64,000 nucleotides of DNA from Pseudomonas sp. NC02 (GCF_002874965.1 NZ_CP025624.1:3906001-3970000), one strand, 5' to 3'; positions 51,644 to 61,734 are shown, numbered from the stretch's first letter. Notes: generated by a model not told the origin, from the letters alone. Made by a program: numbers and translations.

Positions 51644-53074
51644 TCAGGGCATCAGCATCGGGGGGAGGTGCTGATCCCAGGGGGCGATGGCTTCGACGGC
51701 CGCGCAGAATTGCAGCACCTGGGCGTCGGCAAAACGTGGGCCGATCACCTGCAGGCCAATCGGCAAACCGCTCGGGCTGAAGCCGCAGGGCAGGCTGGCA
51801 GCGGGGTTGCCGGTGATATTGAACGGATAGGTAAACGGCGTCCAGCGCGCCCAGGGCACCGCGCCCTCCTCGCCCGGCCAGCCGTCGGGGGCAACCCGGT
51901 CGGCGGCGAACGGCAGGATCGGCATCGTCGGCATCAGCAGTACGTCGTAGTCATTAAACAGCGCGTGTACCTGATTGGCGAACAGTGCACGTTGCTGCAC
52001 AGCCTTGAGGTAGGCCGCCAGATCGTAATCGGCGGAGCGCTTGATCAGCGCAGCGAAACCCGGGTCCAGTTGGTCGAGGCGATCGGCCAGGGATTTGCCA
52101 TAGGCGATCCCGCGCCCGCCGACCCACAGGGTTTCGAAGGTGGCCAGCGGGTCTTGCCAGTCCAGGTTCAGGGTGGTGACGGTGACCGGCAGCTCATCCG
52201 CAAGGTAATGCACCGCCGCTTCGACGGTGGCGGCGATGACCGGGTCCACCGGCGTATCGAACAAGGTCGGGCAATACGCCACACGCACGGGGCCCAGCGG
52301 TTGGTCGCAGCGCGCCAGGTAGGACTCGGTGGGCGCGGGCAAGGCCTGGTGATCCAGCGGATCGGGCCCGGAGAGGATATCGAAGAGCAACGCGCTGTCG
52401 CGCACGGTACGGGTGATCGGGCCGGCGTGGCTGAGCATTTCAGTGGCGGACCAGGGCCAGGTGGGGATGCGCCCCAGAGAGCCTTTAAGAGCGAATGCAC
52501 CGCAAAAGGCGCCGGGAATGCGCACCGAACCGCCGCCGTCGGAACCCAGCGTGGCCGGGACCATGCGTGCTGCCACCGCAATGGCCGAGCCGGAACTGGA
52601 TCCTCCGCTGGTGAGCTGGGGGTTCCAGGGGTTGCGGCCATTGCCGAAAACCCGGGAGGTGCTGGCGCCGGTCCAGCCGAATTCGGTGGTGGCGGTCTTG
52701 CCGAGGATGATCGCGCCGGCCTCCTTGAGGCGGCGGATGATCGGGGCGTCCTGGGTGGGGACGTTGTCCAGGCCGGTCAGCGAACCGCGGGTGGTGCGCA
52801 GATTGGCGGTGGAGAACAGGTCTTTGATGCCGAAGGGGATGCCGTGGAGCGGGCCACGAAATTGGTTGGCCTGCGCTTCTGCGGTCAGGATTTCAGCCTG
52901 CTCCCGCGCGGATTCGGTGTAGACGTCGCCGAAGGCATTCAGTGTGGGATTGTGGGTTTTGATGGCTTCGAGGCTTTGCTCGACCAGTTGCACAGGGGTC
53001 AGTGTGCCTTGGCGGATGCTTTCGGCTGCGTGCAGGACGCTGGGCATGTGGGTCAGTGAGGTATCAGTCTTCAT
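51644..53074 (-). CDS. Amidase (amidase-signature family)
   Basis: 476 residues from ATG 53074 (AGGA upstream). The Ser-Ser-Lys triad of the family is present: Lys84 (FGIKDLF), the cis-Ser in TSGGSSSGSAIAVA (about 160) and the nucleophile Ser183 (GSDGGGSVRIPGAF). No signal peptide. It hydrolyses a carboxamide in the cytoplasm; substrate unknown. It lies 212 bases upstream of deoR on the same strand. It may belong to the same catabolic island but looks like its own transcript. Confidence 0.93.
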   Translation of the reverse strand: MKTDTSLTHMPSVLHAAESIRQGTLTPVQLVEQSLEAIKTHNPTLNAFGDVYTESAREQAEILTAEAQANQFRGPLHGIPFGIKDLFSTANLRTTRGSLTGLDNVPTQDAPIIRRLKEAGAIILGKTATTEFGWTGASTSRVFGNGRNPWNPQLTSGGSSSGSAIAVAARMVPATLGSDGGGSVRIPGAFCGAFALKGSLGRIPTWPWSATEMLSHAGPITRTVRDSALLFDILSGPDPLDHQALPAPTESYLARCDQPLGPVRVAYCPTLFDTPVDPVIAATVEAAVHYLADELPVTVTTLNLDWQDPLATFETLWVGGRGIAYGKSLADRLDQLDPGFAALIKRSADYDLAAYLKAVQQRALFANQVHALFNDYDVLLMPTMPILPFAADRVAPDGWPGEEGAVPWARWTPFTYPFNITGNPAASLPCGFSPSGLPIGLQVIGPRFADAQVLQFCAAVEAIAPWDQHLPPMLMP

Positions 53075-53376
53075 TGAGCATCCTGGGACATCTGCGAAAT
53101 GATCCAGCGGGTACGTCAATAGACGCCAAGGGAATGGAAGCTGTCAAGTTGGATTTGTTGCGTATGTGGGTTTTGTGGGATTTATTTTTGTCGGAGATTT
53201 GGCTTACGAAAACGGGCCGGTTTAGCCGAGGATTTGGCGAAACCTCCTATCAGTAGCAGTGGATAGCTCTGACTTCTTTCTCTTACAAACCTCTGCAAAG
53301 TCCCTCGCCTGATCACACAGCGCGAGGGAACGCCGATGTTTTTTTCGATTAATGCCCTGCCCGATGGGGCTGCCTC
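53075..53376. other. Divergent intergenic region, amidase / RHS gene
   Basis: 302 bases, AT-richer than the genes. Contains a perfect 8-base-pair hairpin (TCCCTCGC 53301-53308 / GCGAGGGA 53322-53329), with a run of seven Ts starting 9 bases after it and the RHS start about 48 bases on. I see no gene here. Confidence 0.5.
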
Positions 53377-56300
53377 TTGAATCCCGCCCTAGGCAGGTTG
53401 GCCCTGGCTCCCATGGATGTGGAGACGAAGGACGTTGAAGCGGTCTTTCGTAATTTCAGGGAGTGCCTTAACTCGTTTGACGATTGGGCTGAGAGCTTCT
53501 GGAGCTTTTCGTCGCTGGAAGTCGAGCAGGTGTTCAAGGTTGGGGATGAGGTCGCGCTGGTCGCGCCTGTTTCCTCTAAAGCCCCCAGTACCACCGTTGC
53601 AATGTGCAAACCCAATGGTGCGCTGACCCTGGTGCATATGTTTGAGAGCAAGCGGTTTGTGCCGATCGGCAACACGCCGGTCATGCTCCAGGCCATCGCC
53701 GAGGACGGCAGCCTGATCGGTCCCCCCATTCATAAAACCATCGGCCCCAGCGGCATCCTCGAAATCACCGACTGCACGCGCGACCAGCAGTATCAGGTCA
53801 GCTTCTACCCCGATGTTTCCAAGGATCACGTCAAGGCGCTCTACGCCTCCTATCAGTCGGTGATCAGCTCACTGGAAAGCAGCTTGCGCAGTGAATGGAC
53901 GAGCACCTTCGAAGAGCAGTGGAAACAGTACTCAAACGCCAGCGCCCTCGACCGTCGCAAGTTGATGGACGTCGCGTTTGTGCGAGGGATTACGAACACG
54001 CTGTACAGCCTTTGGGACGGTATTCCAAACCTGTACGACTGGCTGGCGGACATCAAACCCAATAGCGAAAAGTTGCTGCAGTACCTCTCCCAAGGCGAGC
54101 TTGAAGAGCTGTTGAAGCTCAGCAATGAGGCCATTGCCAACGGTCTTCTGGTGCTGAGCGATGAACCGCTGTTGTTCATCTATTTGTCGGCGATGGTCAG
54201 TTGGGCGCAATTGCTTCCGCCGCCGGAGATGAACGAGCTGCTGGGGGAAATGACTTCCGAGGTACTGCTCAACCTGCTGTTGCTGTTGGCCACCGGCGGC
54301 ATGGGTGTGGCGGTGCGTTTGGGCCCGCAGGTGCTGGGCAAGGTCAGGTCCGGCCGGGCACGGGTGTTACTCGAGCAGATGGCCAAGTTGGGCGAGGCAC
54401 CACGGCTGGACTGGCACCCCAGTGTGCTTAAGCCGGTGTCGCTTAAAAATGATCCAGTGTCGATCAAGGCAGCGGCCGTGCCGTTGAAGGCCGGTGTAAA
54501 CGAGGTTTCGAATCCGGCAGCGCTGGTCCGAAAGCCTAAAGCAGCGCGCACGGCGCTGGTGAAGCAAGAACATGTGGATGATGCCCCGGCTTCGGCGAAA
54601 AACCCCAATGGGGATGCTTCGGTCTGTTCGGCGAATACCTATACCAATGGCTGCCCGGTTTCGATGGTTACTGGTGAGGAACTGCTGACCCTCACAGACG
54701 GCTCGTTGGAGGGTGTCCTGCCATTTGCCTGGACGCGGTTGTATCGCAGCAGTGCCGTGGAAGTGGATTGCGGGTTGGGGTTTGGCTGGAGTCATGCGCT
54801 GGCGCAGCGCTTGGTGGTGAGCGGCGAATCGGTGGTGTGGACCGATCACGAGAACCGCAGCACCACGTTTCCCCTGCCCTCTGCTGCACGGCCGGCGATC
54901 ACCAATAGCCTGGCGGAAGCGGCGATTTATCTGGGCTCGTTGCCCGATGAACTGGTGCTGGCCCAGGCGTCGCTTTTCTACCACTTCCGTGACGGTGTGC
55001 TGACGGCGATCAGCGACGCTTACGACAACCGGCTGCGCATTGCCCGCGATTATTCCGGGCGGATTCAGCGGATCGATAACCATGTTGGTCAGGCATTGCT
55101 GCTGCGGTATGAGCGCGGCCATATCGTTGCAATCGACTATCAGGTGCACCGGGAACTCGGCTGGGTCACCGAACAGAACGTTGTTGCCTACAGGTATGAC
55201 GACGCTTGGCGATTGATTGAAGCGACCAACGCTGTCGGCGAAAGCGAGCGTTATCGGTACGACGATCAGCAGGTGATCCTGGAGCGGGAACTGGCCGGTG
55301 GGGCGAGTTTCTTCTGGGAGTGGGAACGGTCCGGCAAGGCGGCAAGGTGCGTCCGGCACTGGGCCAGTTTTTCGCAGATGGACACGCGGTATGTGTGGGA
55401 CGACAACGGCACGGTCACCGTGCACAACGCCGATGGCAGCCAGGAAGTCTACGTACACGACCAGCGCGCACGGCTGGTGCAGCGGATCGATCCGGACGGC
55501 GCGCAGCACTTCAAATCCTACGACGAAAAAGGCCGGCTGACGGTCGAGCAGAATCCGCTGGGAGCGGTGACGGCCTATCAGTACGACGAAGCCGGTCGGT
55601 TGATTGCGCTGTTTCCCGGGGACGATACGCCGACGTCCTACGAGCATGACAACGGGTTCGTACGGGTTGTGCGCCGTGGTGACGCGGTGTGGAAATACCA
55701 GCGTAACGATCAAGGCGATATCACTCGCAAGACTGATCCGGATGGCAATTACACCGAATACACCTACACCCAACACGGAAAGCTCACGGGTGTTTGGTAT
55801 CCGGATAACAGCAGCCAACGCTTTATCTGGAACGAACGCGGCCAGCTCATTGAAGAAAAACTGGCGAATGGCGGTGTGCGGCGTTATCGCTATGACGAGC
55901 TGGGGCGGCAGGTGGCTTGCGAGGATGAGCATGGTGCGCTGACCCAGTATCAGTGGGACGCCGTAGGTCGTTTGCTGAAAGTGATTCAGCCTGACGGGGC
56001 CACACGCGAATTCAGCTACAACCCGTACGGAAAAATCACTGCTGAGCGCGACGAGTTGGGCCGCGTCACCCGCTACGAATACGCCGATGGTCTGCACCTG
56101 ATCAGCCGCCGGATTAATCCGGACGGCACGCAGCTTAAATACCGTTATGACAATGTTCGGCTGTTACTGACCGAGATTGAAAACGAGGTCGGCGAAACCT
56201 ATCGGCTCGACTATCACGCCAACGGCCTGATCCAGCAGGAAACCGGATTTGATGGGCGCCGCACCGCCTATGCCTACGACCTCGCCGGGCATCTGCTGGA

Positions 56301-58062
56301 AAAGACCGAATACGGCGATGACGGCAGTCAGTTGGTTACCGGTTATGCGCGCGATGCTGCCGGTCGCCTCGTAAGAAAAACCCTGCCTGACGGCAGCATT
56401 GTCGATTACACCTACGACCGCCTCGGCAATCTCCTCAGCGTCGACGACGGCCACTGGCCGCTGCATTACGAATACGACCTGCAAAACCGCCTCACCGCCG
56501 AACACCAGGGCTGGGGCACGTTGCGCTATGGATACGACGAATGCGGCCAACTCGAAAAACTACGCCTTCCGGATAACAACCGCCTCACCTTTCACCACGA
56601 CAAAGGCGGCGACCTCGCCACCGTCGAACTCAACGGTAACCTGCTCACCTCGCACCTGTTCAAATCCGGCCGCGAACACCAACGCCAGCAGGGCCAACTC
56701 CTCAGCCACTACCACTATGACGACCAGGGCCGCCTGCACGCCCACGCGATCACCCAACAGGAACAACGCTACCAGCGCCGCCAATACAACTACGACAAAC
56801 GCGGCAACCTCACCCGCATCCTCGACACTCGAAAAGGTCAGCACGACTACCACTACGACCCACTCGACCGCCTGACCCGCGCCAACCACTCGCACGATCT
56901 GCAGGAACGCTTCGTCCACGACCCGGCGGGCAACCTGCTGATGCAAGACCGCGTCGGTCCGAGCGTCGTCAAAGGCAACCGCCTGTTGATGCAAGGCGAC
57001 CGTCATTACGACTACGACGCCTTCGGCAACCTCCTGCGCGAACGCCGGGGTCGGGCTCAGCAACTGGTCACTGAATACCGCTACGACCGCCAGCACCGAC
57101 TGATCAGCGTCACCCAGCCGGACGGCACCGAAGCCACATATCGCTACGACCCGTTTGGACGGCGTATCGCCAAAACCCTCAACGGTCAGACCACCGAGTT
57201 CTTCTGGCAAGGCGAAACATTAATCGCCGAACACAGCACTGATAACCACCAAAGCTATATCTACGAACCCAACAGCTTCCGCCCGTTAGCACTGCTGAAA
57301 GGCTACGGCCCGGAAGACGTAAAGCCCTTCCACTACCAACTCGACCACCTCGGTACCCCGCAAGAACTCACCGCATCCGATGGCGAAATAGTGTGGTCAG
57401 CGCACTACCGCGCCTACGGCCAAATCGCGAAGCTGGACGTCAACACCGTTACCAACCCGCTGCGCTTCCAGGGCCAATACTTCGACCCGGAAAGCGGGCT
57501 GCACTACAACCGACATCGCTACTATAATCCGGATATTGGTCGTTATCTGACGCCCGACCCCGTGAAGCTGCCGGGTGGGCTGAACGGCTACCAATATGTG
57601 CCCAACCCGACGGGATGGGTTGACCCGCTTGGATTGAACACCTGCCCGGGTGGCGATGGATGTAAGCCGAAAGCCGTTGATAACGATCCTGCTAGAAAAG
57701 TAAAAGCCGATGAAGGTGTACCTTCGGCGCCAGTTATTAGAGGAGTTGATGCGGAAAGCTTGAATCGAACGCATAGTATCGAGGGGAAAAGATCAACCAA
57801 GCGAGTCGACGAAATCTCCCTCAGCATGCGGAGCAAGGGTTACGACACAAATGAGCCTATCGACGTGGTCGAGGTGAACGGGCAGCGCTATATTATCGAC
57901 GGGCACCACCGAGCCTCAGCGGCAAGACGGACAAATACGCCAGTCACCATAAAATTGATAGAGAACCTAAATAGCCATAAGGGAACGCTCAAAAGTAAAG
58001 ATGACGTAATAAACGCTTCGAATGCTGTTGGACTTGATAGGTTAGAAAGGCCGAGACGATGA
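53377..58062 (+). CDS. RHS-repeat polymorphic toxin with ParB-like C-terminal domain
   Basis: About 1561 residues if started at TTG 53377 (GGGG 8 bases upstream); the first ATG in frame is 53413, and an in-frame stop at 53350 excludes anything earlier. An N-terminal domain with helical hydrophobic segments (about 240-330) is followed by an RHS entry (TNGCPVSMVTGEELL), a long tract of YD repeats (about 550-1330), and the core motif RYYNPDIGRYLTPDP ending at DPLGL near 1415. After this point the variable tip changes composition (AT-rich). It carries a ParB-type motif, YIIDGHHRASAARR (about 1505-1518), suggesting a nuclease fold. Followed at once by its immunity gene. Confidence 0.93.
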   Translation: MNPALGRLALAPMDVETKDVEAVFRNFRECLNSFDDWAESFWSFSSLEVEQVFKVGDEVALVAPVSSKAPSTTVAMCKPNGALTLVHMFESKRFVPIGNTPVMLQAIAEDGSLIGPPIHKTIGPSGILEITDCTRDQQYQVSFYPDVSKDHVKALYASYQSVISSLESSLRSEWTSTFEEQWKQYSNASALDRRKLMDVAFVRGITNTLYSLWDGIPNLYDWLADIKPNSEKLLQYLSQGELEELLKLSNEAIANGLLVLSDEPLLFIYLSAMVSWAQLLPPPEMNELLGEMTSEVLLNLLLLLATGGMGVAVRLGPQVLGKVRSGRARVLLEQMAKLGEAPRLDWHPSVLKPVSLKNDPVSIKAAAVPLKAGVNEVSNPAALVRKPKAARTALVKQEHVDDAPASAKNPNGDASVCSANTYTNGCPVSMVTGEELLTLTDGSLEGVLPFAWTRLYRSSAVEVDCGLGFGWSHALAQRLVVSGESVVWTDHENRSTTFPLPSAARPAITNSLAEAAIYLGSLPDELVLAQASLFYHFRDGVLTAISDAYDNRLRIARDYSGRIQRIDNHVGQALLLRYERGHIVAIDYQVHRELGWVTEQNVVAYRYDDAWRLIEATNAVGESERYRYDDQQVILERELAGGASFFWEWERSGKAARCVRHWASFSQMDTRYVWDDNGTVTVHNADGSQEVYVHDQRARLVQRIDPDGAQHFKSYDEKGRLTVEQNPLGAVTAYQYDEAGRLIALFPGDDTPTSYEHDNGFVRVVRRGDAVWKYQRNDQGDITRKTDPDGNYTEYTYTQHGKLTGVWYPDNSSQRFIWNERGQLIEEKLANGGVRRYRYDELGRQVACEDEHGALTQYQWDAVGRLLKVIQPDGATREFSYNPYGKITAERDELGRVTRYEYADGLHLISRRINPDGTQLKYRYDNVRLLLTEIENEVGETYRLDYHANGLIQQETGFDGRRTAYAYDLAGHLLEKTEYGDDGSQLVTGYARDAAGRLVRKTLPDGSIVDYTYDRLGNLLSVDDGHWPLHYEYDLQNRLTAEHQGWGTLRYGYDECGQLEKLRLPDNNRLTFHHDKGGDLATVELNGNLLTSHLFKSGREHQRQQGQLLSHYHYDDQGRLHAHAITQQEQRYQRRQYNYDKRGNLTRILDTRKGQHDYHYDPLDRLTRANHSHDLQERFVHDPAGNLLMQDRVGPSVVKGNRLLMQGDRHYDYDAFGNLLRERRGRAQQLVTEYRYDRQHRLISVTQPDGTEATYRYDPFGRRIAKTLNGQTTEFFWQGETLIAEHSTDNHQSYIYEPNSFRPLALLKGYGPEDVKPFHYQLDHLGTPQELTASDGEIVWSAHYRAYGQIAKLDVNTVTNPLRFQGQYFDPESGLHYNRHRYYNPDIGRYLTPDPVKLPGGLNGYQYVPNPTGWVDPLGLNTCPGGDGCKPKAVDNDPARKVKADEGVPSAPVIRGVDAESLNRTHSIEGKRSTKRVDEISLSMRSKGYDTNEPIDVVEVNGQRYIIDGHHRASAARRTNTPVTIKLIENLNSHKGTLKSKDDVINASNAVGLDRLERPRR

Positions 58063-58469
58063 AAAAGAACAACCTGGAGAATTTGATCCACGAATATCTA
58101 TATCAGGTGAAAAGAGCGACTGATTTACTTGAGCGCACATTCGGAACAAAAAACATACTCCAGCTATGGCGCAGCAAAGAAATCCCGCAACGCGGGAGGA
58201 TCACTGACAACATCTCCTACGAACTACACGGAATTGGCTGCAGAGTCGATTTTTCCGGAGTATGTATCGATTTCGACTATGGCCCAGACGAAAGAGTGGA
58301 CGGCTTCGACCCGTGGCGGCTTTACATTTACGCATGCGAAGTACCACACCGGTACAAAAAGTACACCAACCAGAACACTCTCAAACTAGAATTCAATAAT
58401 TATGTAGCGCAAGGAAAAGCACAAAAAATCACTGACTCCATGTCCAACCTATACTTCCTGAATCCTTGA
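58059..58469 (+). CDS. Immunity protein for the RHS toxin (DUF6896-like)
   Basis: 136 residues starting at ATG 58059, overlapping the toxin stop by 4 bases. Low GC, like the toxin tip. Motif HGIGCRVDFSGVCIDFDYGP followed by DGFDPWRLYIYACE resembles the DUF6896 family associated with polymorphic toxins. It should be cytoplasmic and neutralise the ParB-like tip in the producer. The family name is from memory; position and composition make the immunity role likely. Confidence 0.82.
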   Translation: MKKNNLENLIHEYLYQVKRATDLLERTFGTKNILQLWRSKEIPQRGRITDNISYELHGIGCRVDFSGVCIDFDYGPDERVDGFDPWRLYIYACEVPHRYKKYTNQNTLKLEFNNYVAQGKAQKITDSMSNLYFLNP

Positions 58470-58510
58470 CCCTGCTCACCCCCTGACCAGCTGTCGCCAG
58501 GCGAACATTC

Positions 58511-58532
58511 GAGTTTACCCAGCGTAAAACTC
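58511..58532. terminator. Hairpin between the convergent immunity and DUF3995 genes
   Basis: GAGTTTAC and GTAAAACTC can pair with one bulge around CCAGC. No strong T run follows on either strand, so a terminator role is tentative. Confidence 0.35.
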
Positions 58533-58557
58533 ACTCTTTCGCGGTAAACACTCCCCC

Positions 58558-58995
58558 TCAACTCCACGCCACCACCAACAACCCCGCCCCCAACACCAAA
58601 CACAGCGGCGAGTAAAAAAATGTATCCAGCCGCGCAAACCGCGACCCGCCGACCTTCTTGAAAAAACCCACCAGCTCTGAATCCCCAATCGCCCGGGCAA
58701 ACATCACCAGTGCTACTGCACTAATCCCCCACTGCAACGCATGGTTGGACACCGGCTCGAAATACAGCCCGGCCCGCAAACACACCAACACCGCAATCGC
58801 CACCAACCCCACACCCACCAGCAACGTTCCCAGTGCCGACGGCTTGAACGCCGGTCGCGGCCCGCTGGCGAATTCACCCGGCAGCTGCGGAATAGCCGCC
58901 GTCACACCCAATTTGCCGCCGGCCGCCCAGTACAAATGCACCAGGCTGATAAAGCCAAAAACCCCGACGATCCATCGCGCGACTAAAAAGCTCAT
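58558..58995 (-). CDS. DUF3995 family membrane protein
   Basis: 145 residues from ATG 58995 (AAGGA 11 bases upstream). Four hydrophobic helices; N terminus MSFLVARWIVGVFGFISLVH LYWAAGG, with a conserved HxYWA-type motif of DUF3995, then SALGTLLVGVGLVAIAVLV. Integral inner membrane protein of unknown function. The open frame continues upstream to 59571, but only antisense to the DUF2946 gene, without a start. It is divergent from the DUF2946/TonB receptor pair. Confidence 0.82.
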   Translation of the reverse strand: MSFLVARWIVGVFGFISLVHLYWAAGGKLGVTAAIPQLPGEFASGPRPAFKPSALGTLLVGVGLVAIAVLVCLRAGLYFEPVSNHALQWGISAVALVMFARAIGDSELVGFFKKVGGSRFARLDTFFYSPLCLVLGAGLLVVAWS

Positions 58996-59088
58996 GGCTG
59001 GATATCCTTGGAAAAGTCCGAGAGAGGATAGCCCTCTTGAGATTTTTTGCAGGCAATTCGTCGGCGGCTGATGGTAAAGTGCCGCCCC

Positions 59089-59478
59089 ATGAAACTCGCC
59101 CGTACCGACCGCTCGCTCATTGCCTGGATGCTCTACTGCTGCGTCCTGTTCAATGTGTTCGCCTGCAGCATCGGCCACGGGCAAATGGTCGGGATGCAGC
59201 TCAACGGCATCGGCGGCCAGTTCTGTACGGTGGACCCGCGCACCCAGGCGCCGGCGCCTTACAAGTCCACCGATGAATCCCTGCCCACGCTCTCGAAAGC
59301 CTTCGGTTGCCCGCTGTGCTCCACCGGCGGCATGGGCCCGGCACTCAACTCCAGCCTCAACGTGGCGGTGCTTCCGCAACCCCATGCGCCGCCGCCCGCC
59401 ATCGTTGCCAGTGCCGACATCCCTGCCCGCTTCACCTGGCCTGCGGCTAATCCGCGCGCCCCGCCCGCCTTCGCCTGA
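59089..59478 (+). CDS. DUF2946-like small protein
   Basis: 129 residues from ATG 59089 (MKLARTDRSLIAWMLYCCVL); the ribosome site is poor. A hydrophobic N-terminal segment may be a signal or anchor (about 10-28). A CPLC motif occurs in KAFGCPLCSTGGMGP. DUF2946 proteins of this kind are often located beside TonB-dependent metal receptors and may bind a metal. It lies 96 bases before the receptor on the same strand, so co-transcription is likely. Confidence 0.78.
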   Translation: MKLARTDRSLIAWMLYCCVLFNVFACSIGHGQMVGMQLNGIGGQFCTVDPRTQAPAPYKSTDESLPTLSKAFGCPLCSTGGMGPALNSSLNVAVLPQPHAPPPAIVASADIPARFTWPAANPRAPPAFA

Positions 59479-59573
59479 TACCTGCACTTTTCTGATTGGC
59501 CCACGCGGCTGCCTCCCCCGGGAGTGCGGACGGCACTGGGTTGTTTTCAAGCCAAGTTTTTCAGGATTCAACC

Positions 59574-61700
59574 ATGAAACATTTACCCCTTTTGGCGGGC
59601 CTGTTTGGCTGCCTGCCTGTCAGCACCTGGGCGATTGAGCTGGCACCGACCACCATTGATGGCGAGCAAACCGGTGATGCCGGCCTGGCCCTGGATCAGT
59701 CCAGTGGCATGGCCTCGCGCCTGGGGCTGAGCGTGCGGGAAACCCCGGCGTCCATCAGCATTGCCAACCGCAATGACATCGAGCGCCGAGGCGCCAAGAC
59801 CTTCCAGGACGCGGCCAATACCCTGCCCGGGGTCAACGCCAGCGCGCCGCCGGGGTTTGGCGGTTTCATTTCCTATCGAGGGTTTACCAGCAGCCAGATT
59901 ACCCAGATGTTCAATGGCGTCGCGGTGTCCGGCGGCCTGGCTCGCCCCGTGGATGCGTGGATTTATGACCGGGTCGAACTGGTGGGCGGGCCCTCCTCGC
60001 TGATCAACGGCGCCGGCTCCGTCGGTGGTTCGCTGAACTACGTGACCAAGCTGGCCACCCGTGAGGAACAGGCCGCCGAAGGTCAACTCACCTATGGCAG
60101 CTACGACACCGCCGGAATGGCCTTCGGCCTGAACCACGCCCTGACCGAGCCGGGCGCCGAGGTCCAGCATTACGCGCGCCTGGACGTAAGCCGCAACACC
60201 AACCACACCTATATCGATCGCCAACAGCGCGATGCCTGGAGCGTGGCGTTTTCCCTGCTGAGTGATTTCACCCCGAACCTGTCCCACACCCTGGCCCTGG
60301 AATATCAGGACGAACACGAGGACAGCCCCTACTGGGGCACACCGGTGCTCAACCCGAAGTCGGGCGAGTTGAAGATCGACAAACACAACCGCTTCAACAA
60401 CTACAACGTGGCCGACGGTCGTTATGAGCAACGCACGATCTGGGTGCGCTCGATCATCGACTACCGGATCAATGACAGCACCACGCTGAAAAATACCCTC
60501 TATCACCTCGACAGCCAGCGCGACTATCGCAACCTGGAAACCTACCAGTACAACGCTGATAACAGCGCAGTGAATCGCTCGACGGCCTATCAGGTACGGC
60601 ACCAGGGTGAGCAGAACGGCAACCAGTTCGAGCTGCGCCATGACGACACGTTCTTCGGCTTGAGCACCACGTGGTCGGGCGGCTTCGAGTACAGGGTCAA
60701 CAGCACCACCAACAATCCGTTGAATGTGGCAGGCAACAGTACGGTGGATCCGAACAACTATGATCCCGGGCATTTCTATGACATCCCGGGCACCAAGCCC
60801 GGTTTCGATCCGGACAAGACCAACGCCGTCACCACCAAGGCATTGTTCCTCGAGAACCGCCTGGGCCTGACCGACAAGCTGTCGTTGCTCACCGGCCTGC
60901 GCTACGACGCGATTGACCTTGAAGTCACCAACCACCGGGATATCACCGCCAGCAATCCGCGGCATGTCAAACGCAGTTGGGAGCCGGTGACCGGGCGGAT
61001 TGGCCTGACGTATCAGTTCATCCCGCAAGCCAATGTCTACGTGCAATACAGCACCGCCGCCGAACAGCCGAGCAGCACCACCCAGGTGTTCGATGTGTCC
61101 ACCGGCAAGCAATGGGAAGTGGGCAGCAAGTTCGATTACCTCGACGGTCGCGGCTCCGCCACGGTGGCCGCCTACCGGATCGAGCGCAAGGACTTCGCCG
61201 TCACCGACCCGCTGGACCCGACCAATAGCATTCCGGTGGGCGCGCAGACGTCCAAGGGTATCGAGCTGGCCAGTTCGTTGCGGGTCACGCCCAAGCTATT
61301 GCTGGAGGGCAACTATGCGTGGGTCGATGCCGAATACGAGGACTTCAACGAGAAAACCGCCAGCGGTGCCGTGGTGTCGCGCAAGGGCAATACGCCGACC
61401 AATGTGCCCAGGCAGGTGGGTAATCTGTGGCTGACCTATGACTTTGCGGAGGATTGGCAGGGAGGTGTGGATGCGCGGTATGTGGCGTCGGTGTACGCCG
61501 ATAACGCCAACACCCTGACGGTGCCGGCCTATACCTTGTTCGGGACGTTTTTGACTTACAAGGTGGATCAACACACCTCCGTGACGGGCCGGGTGCGCAA
61601 CCTGACCAATGAGGTGTATGCCGAGTTTGCCCATGTGTCGCCGGCGTATTACCTGGGGTCGCCGAGGACGTTTGAGCTGGCGGTGCAGACGAAGTTCTAA
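59574..61700 (+). CDS. TonB-dependent outer membrane receptor
   Basis: 708 residues from ATG 59574 (AGGA 9 bases upstream), with signal peptide (MKHLPLLAGLFGCLPVSTWA). A plug domain (VRETPASISIANRNDIERRG, LPGVNASAPPGFGGFISYRG) is followed by a 22-strand barrel ending in the C-terminal aromatic residue (TFELAVQTKF). No N-terminal signalling (STN) domain, so it is not a transducer. Proteins like it import siderophores or other metal chelates; the DUF2946 neighbour suggests a metal such as copper. No siderophore genes adjoin. Confidence 0.93.
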   Translation: MKHLPLLAGLFGCLPVSTWAIELAPTTIDGEQTGDAGLALDQSSGMASRLGLSVRETPASISIANRNDIERRGAKTFQDAANTLPGVNASAPPGFGGFISYRGFTSSQITQMFNGVAVSGGLARPVDAWIYDRVELVGGPSSLINGAGSVGGSLNYVTKLATREEQAAEGQLTYGSYDTAGMAFGLNHALTEPGAEVQHYARLDVSRNTNHTYIDRQQRDAWSVAFSLLSDFTPNLSHTLALEYQDEHEDSPYWGTPVLNPKSGELKIDKHNRFNNYNVADGRYEQRTIWVRSIIDYRINDSTTLKNTLYHLDSQRDYRNLETYQYNADNSAVNRSTAYQVRHQGEQNGNQFELRHDDTFFGLSTTWSGGFEYRVNSTTNNPLNVAGNSTVDPNNYDPGHFYDIPGTKPGFDPDKTNAVTTKALFLENRLGLTDKLSLLTGLRYDAIDLEVTNHRDITASNPRHVKRSWEPVTGRIGLTYQFIPQANVYVQYSTAAEQPSSTTQVFDVSTGKQWEVGSKFDYLDGRGSATVAAYRIERKDFAVTDPLDPTNSIPVGAQTSKGIELASSLRVTPKLLLEGNYAWVDAEYEDFNEKTASGAVVSRKGNTPTNVPRQVGNLWLTYDFAEDWQGGVDARYVASVYADNANTLTVPAYTLFGTFLTYKVDQHTSVTGRVRNLTNEVYAEFAHVSPAYYLGSPRTFELAVQTKF

Positions 61701-61734
61701 AGCGCAGCAAGTTTCAAGGCAAGAATGAGGTCAG

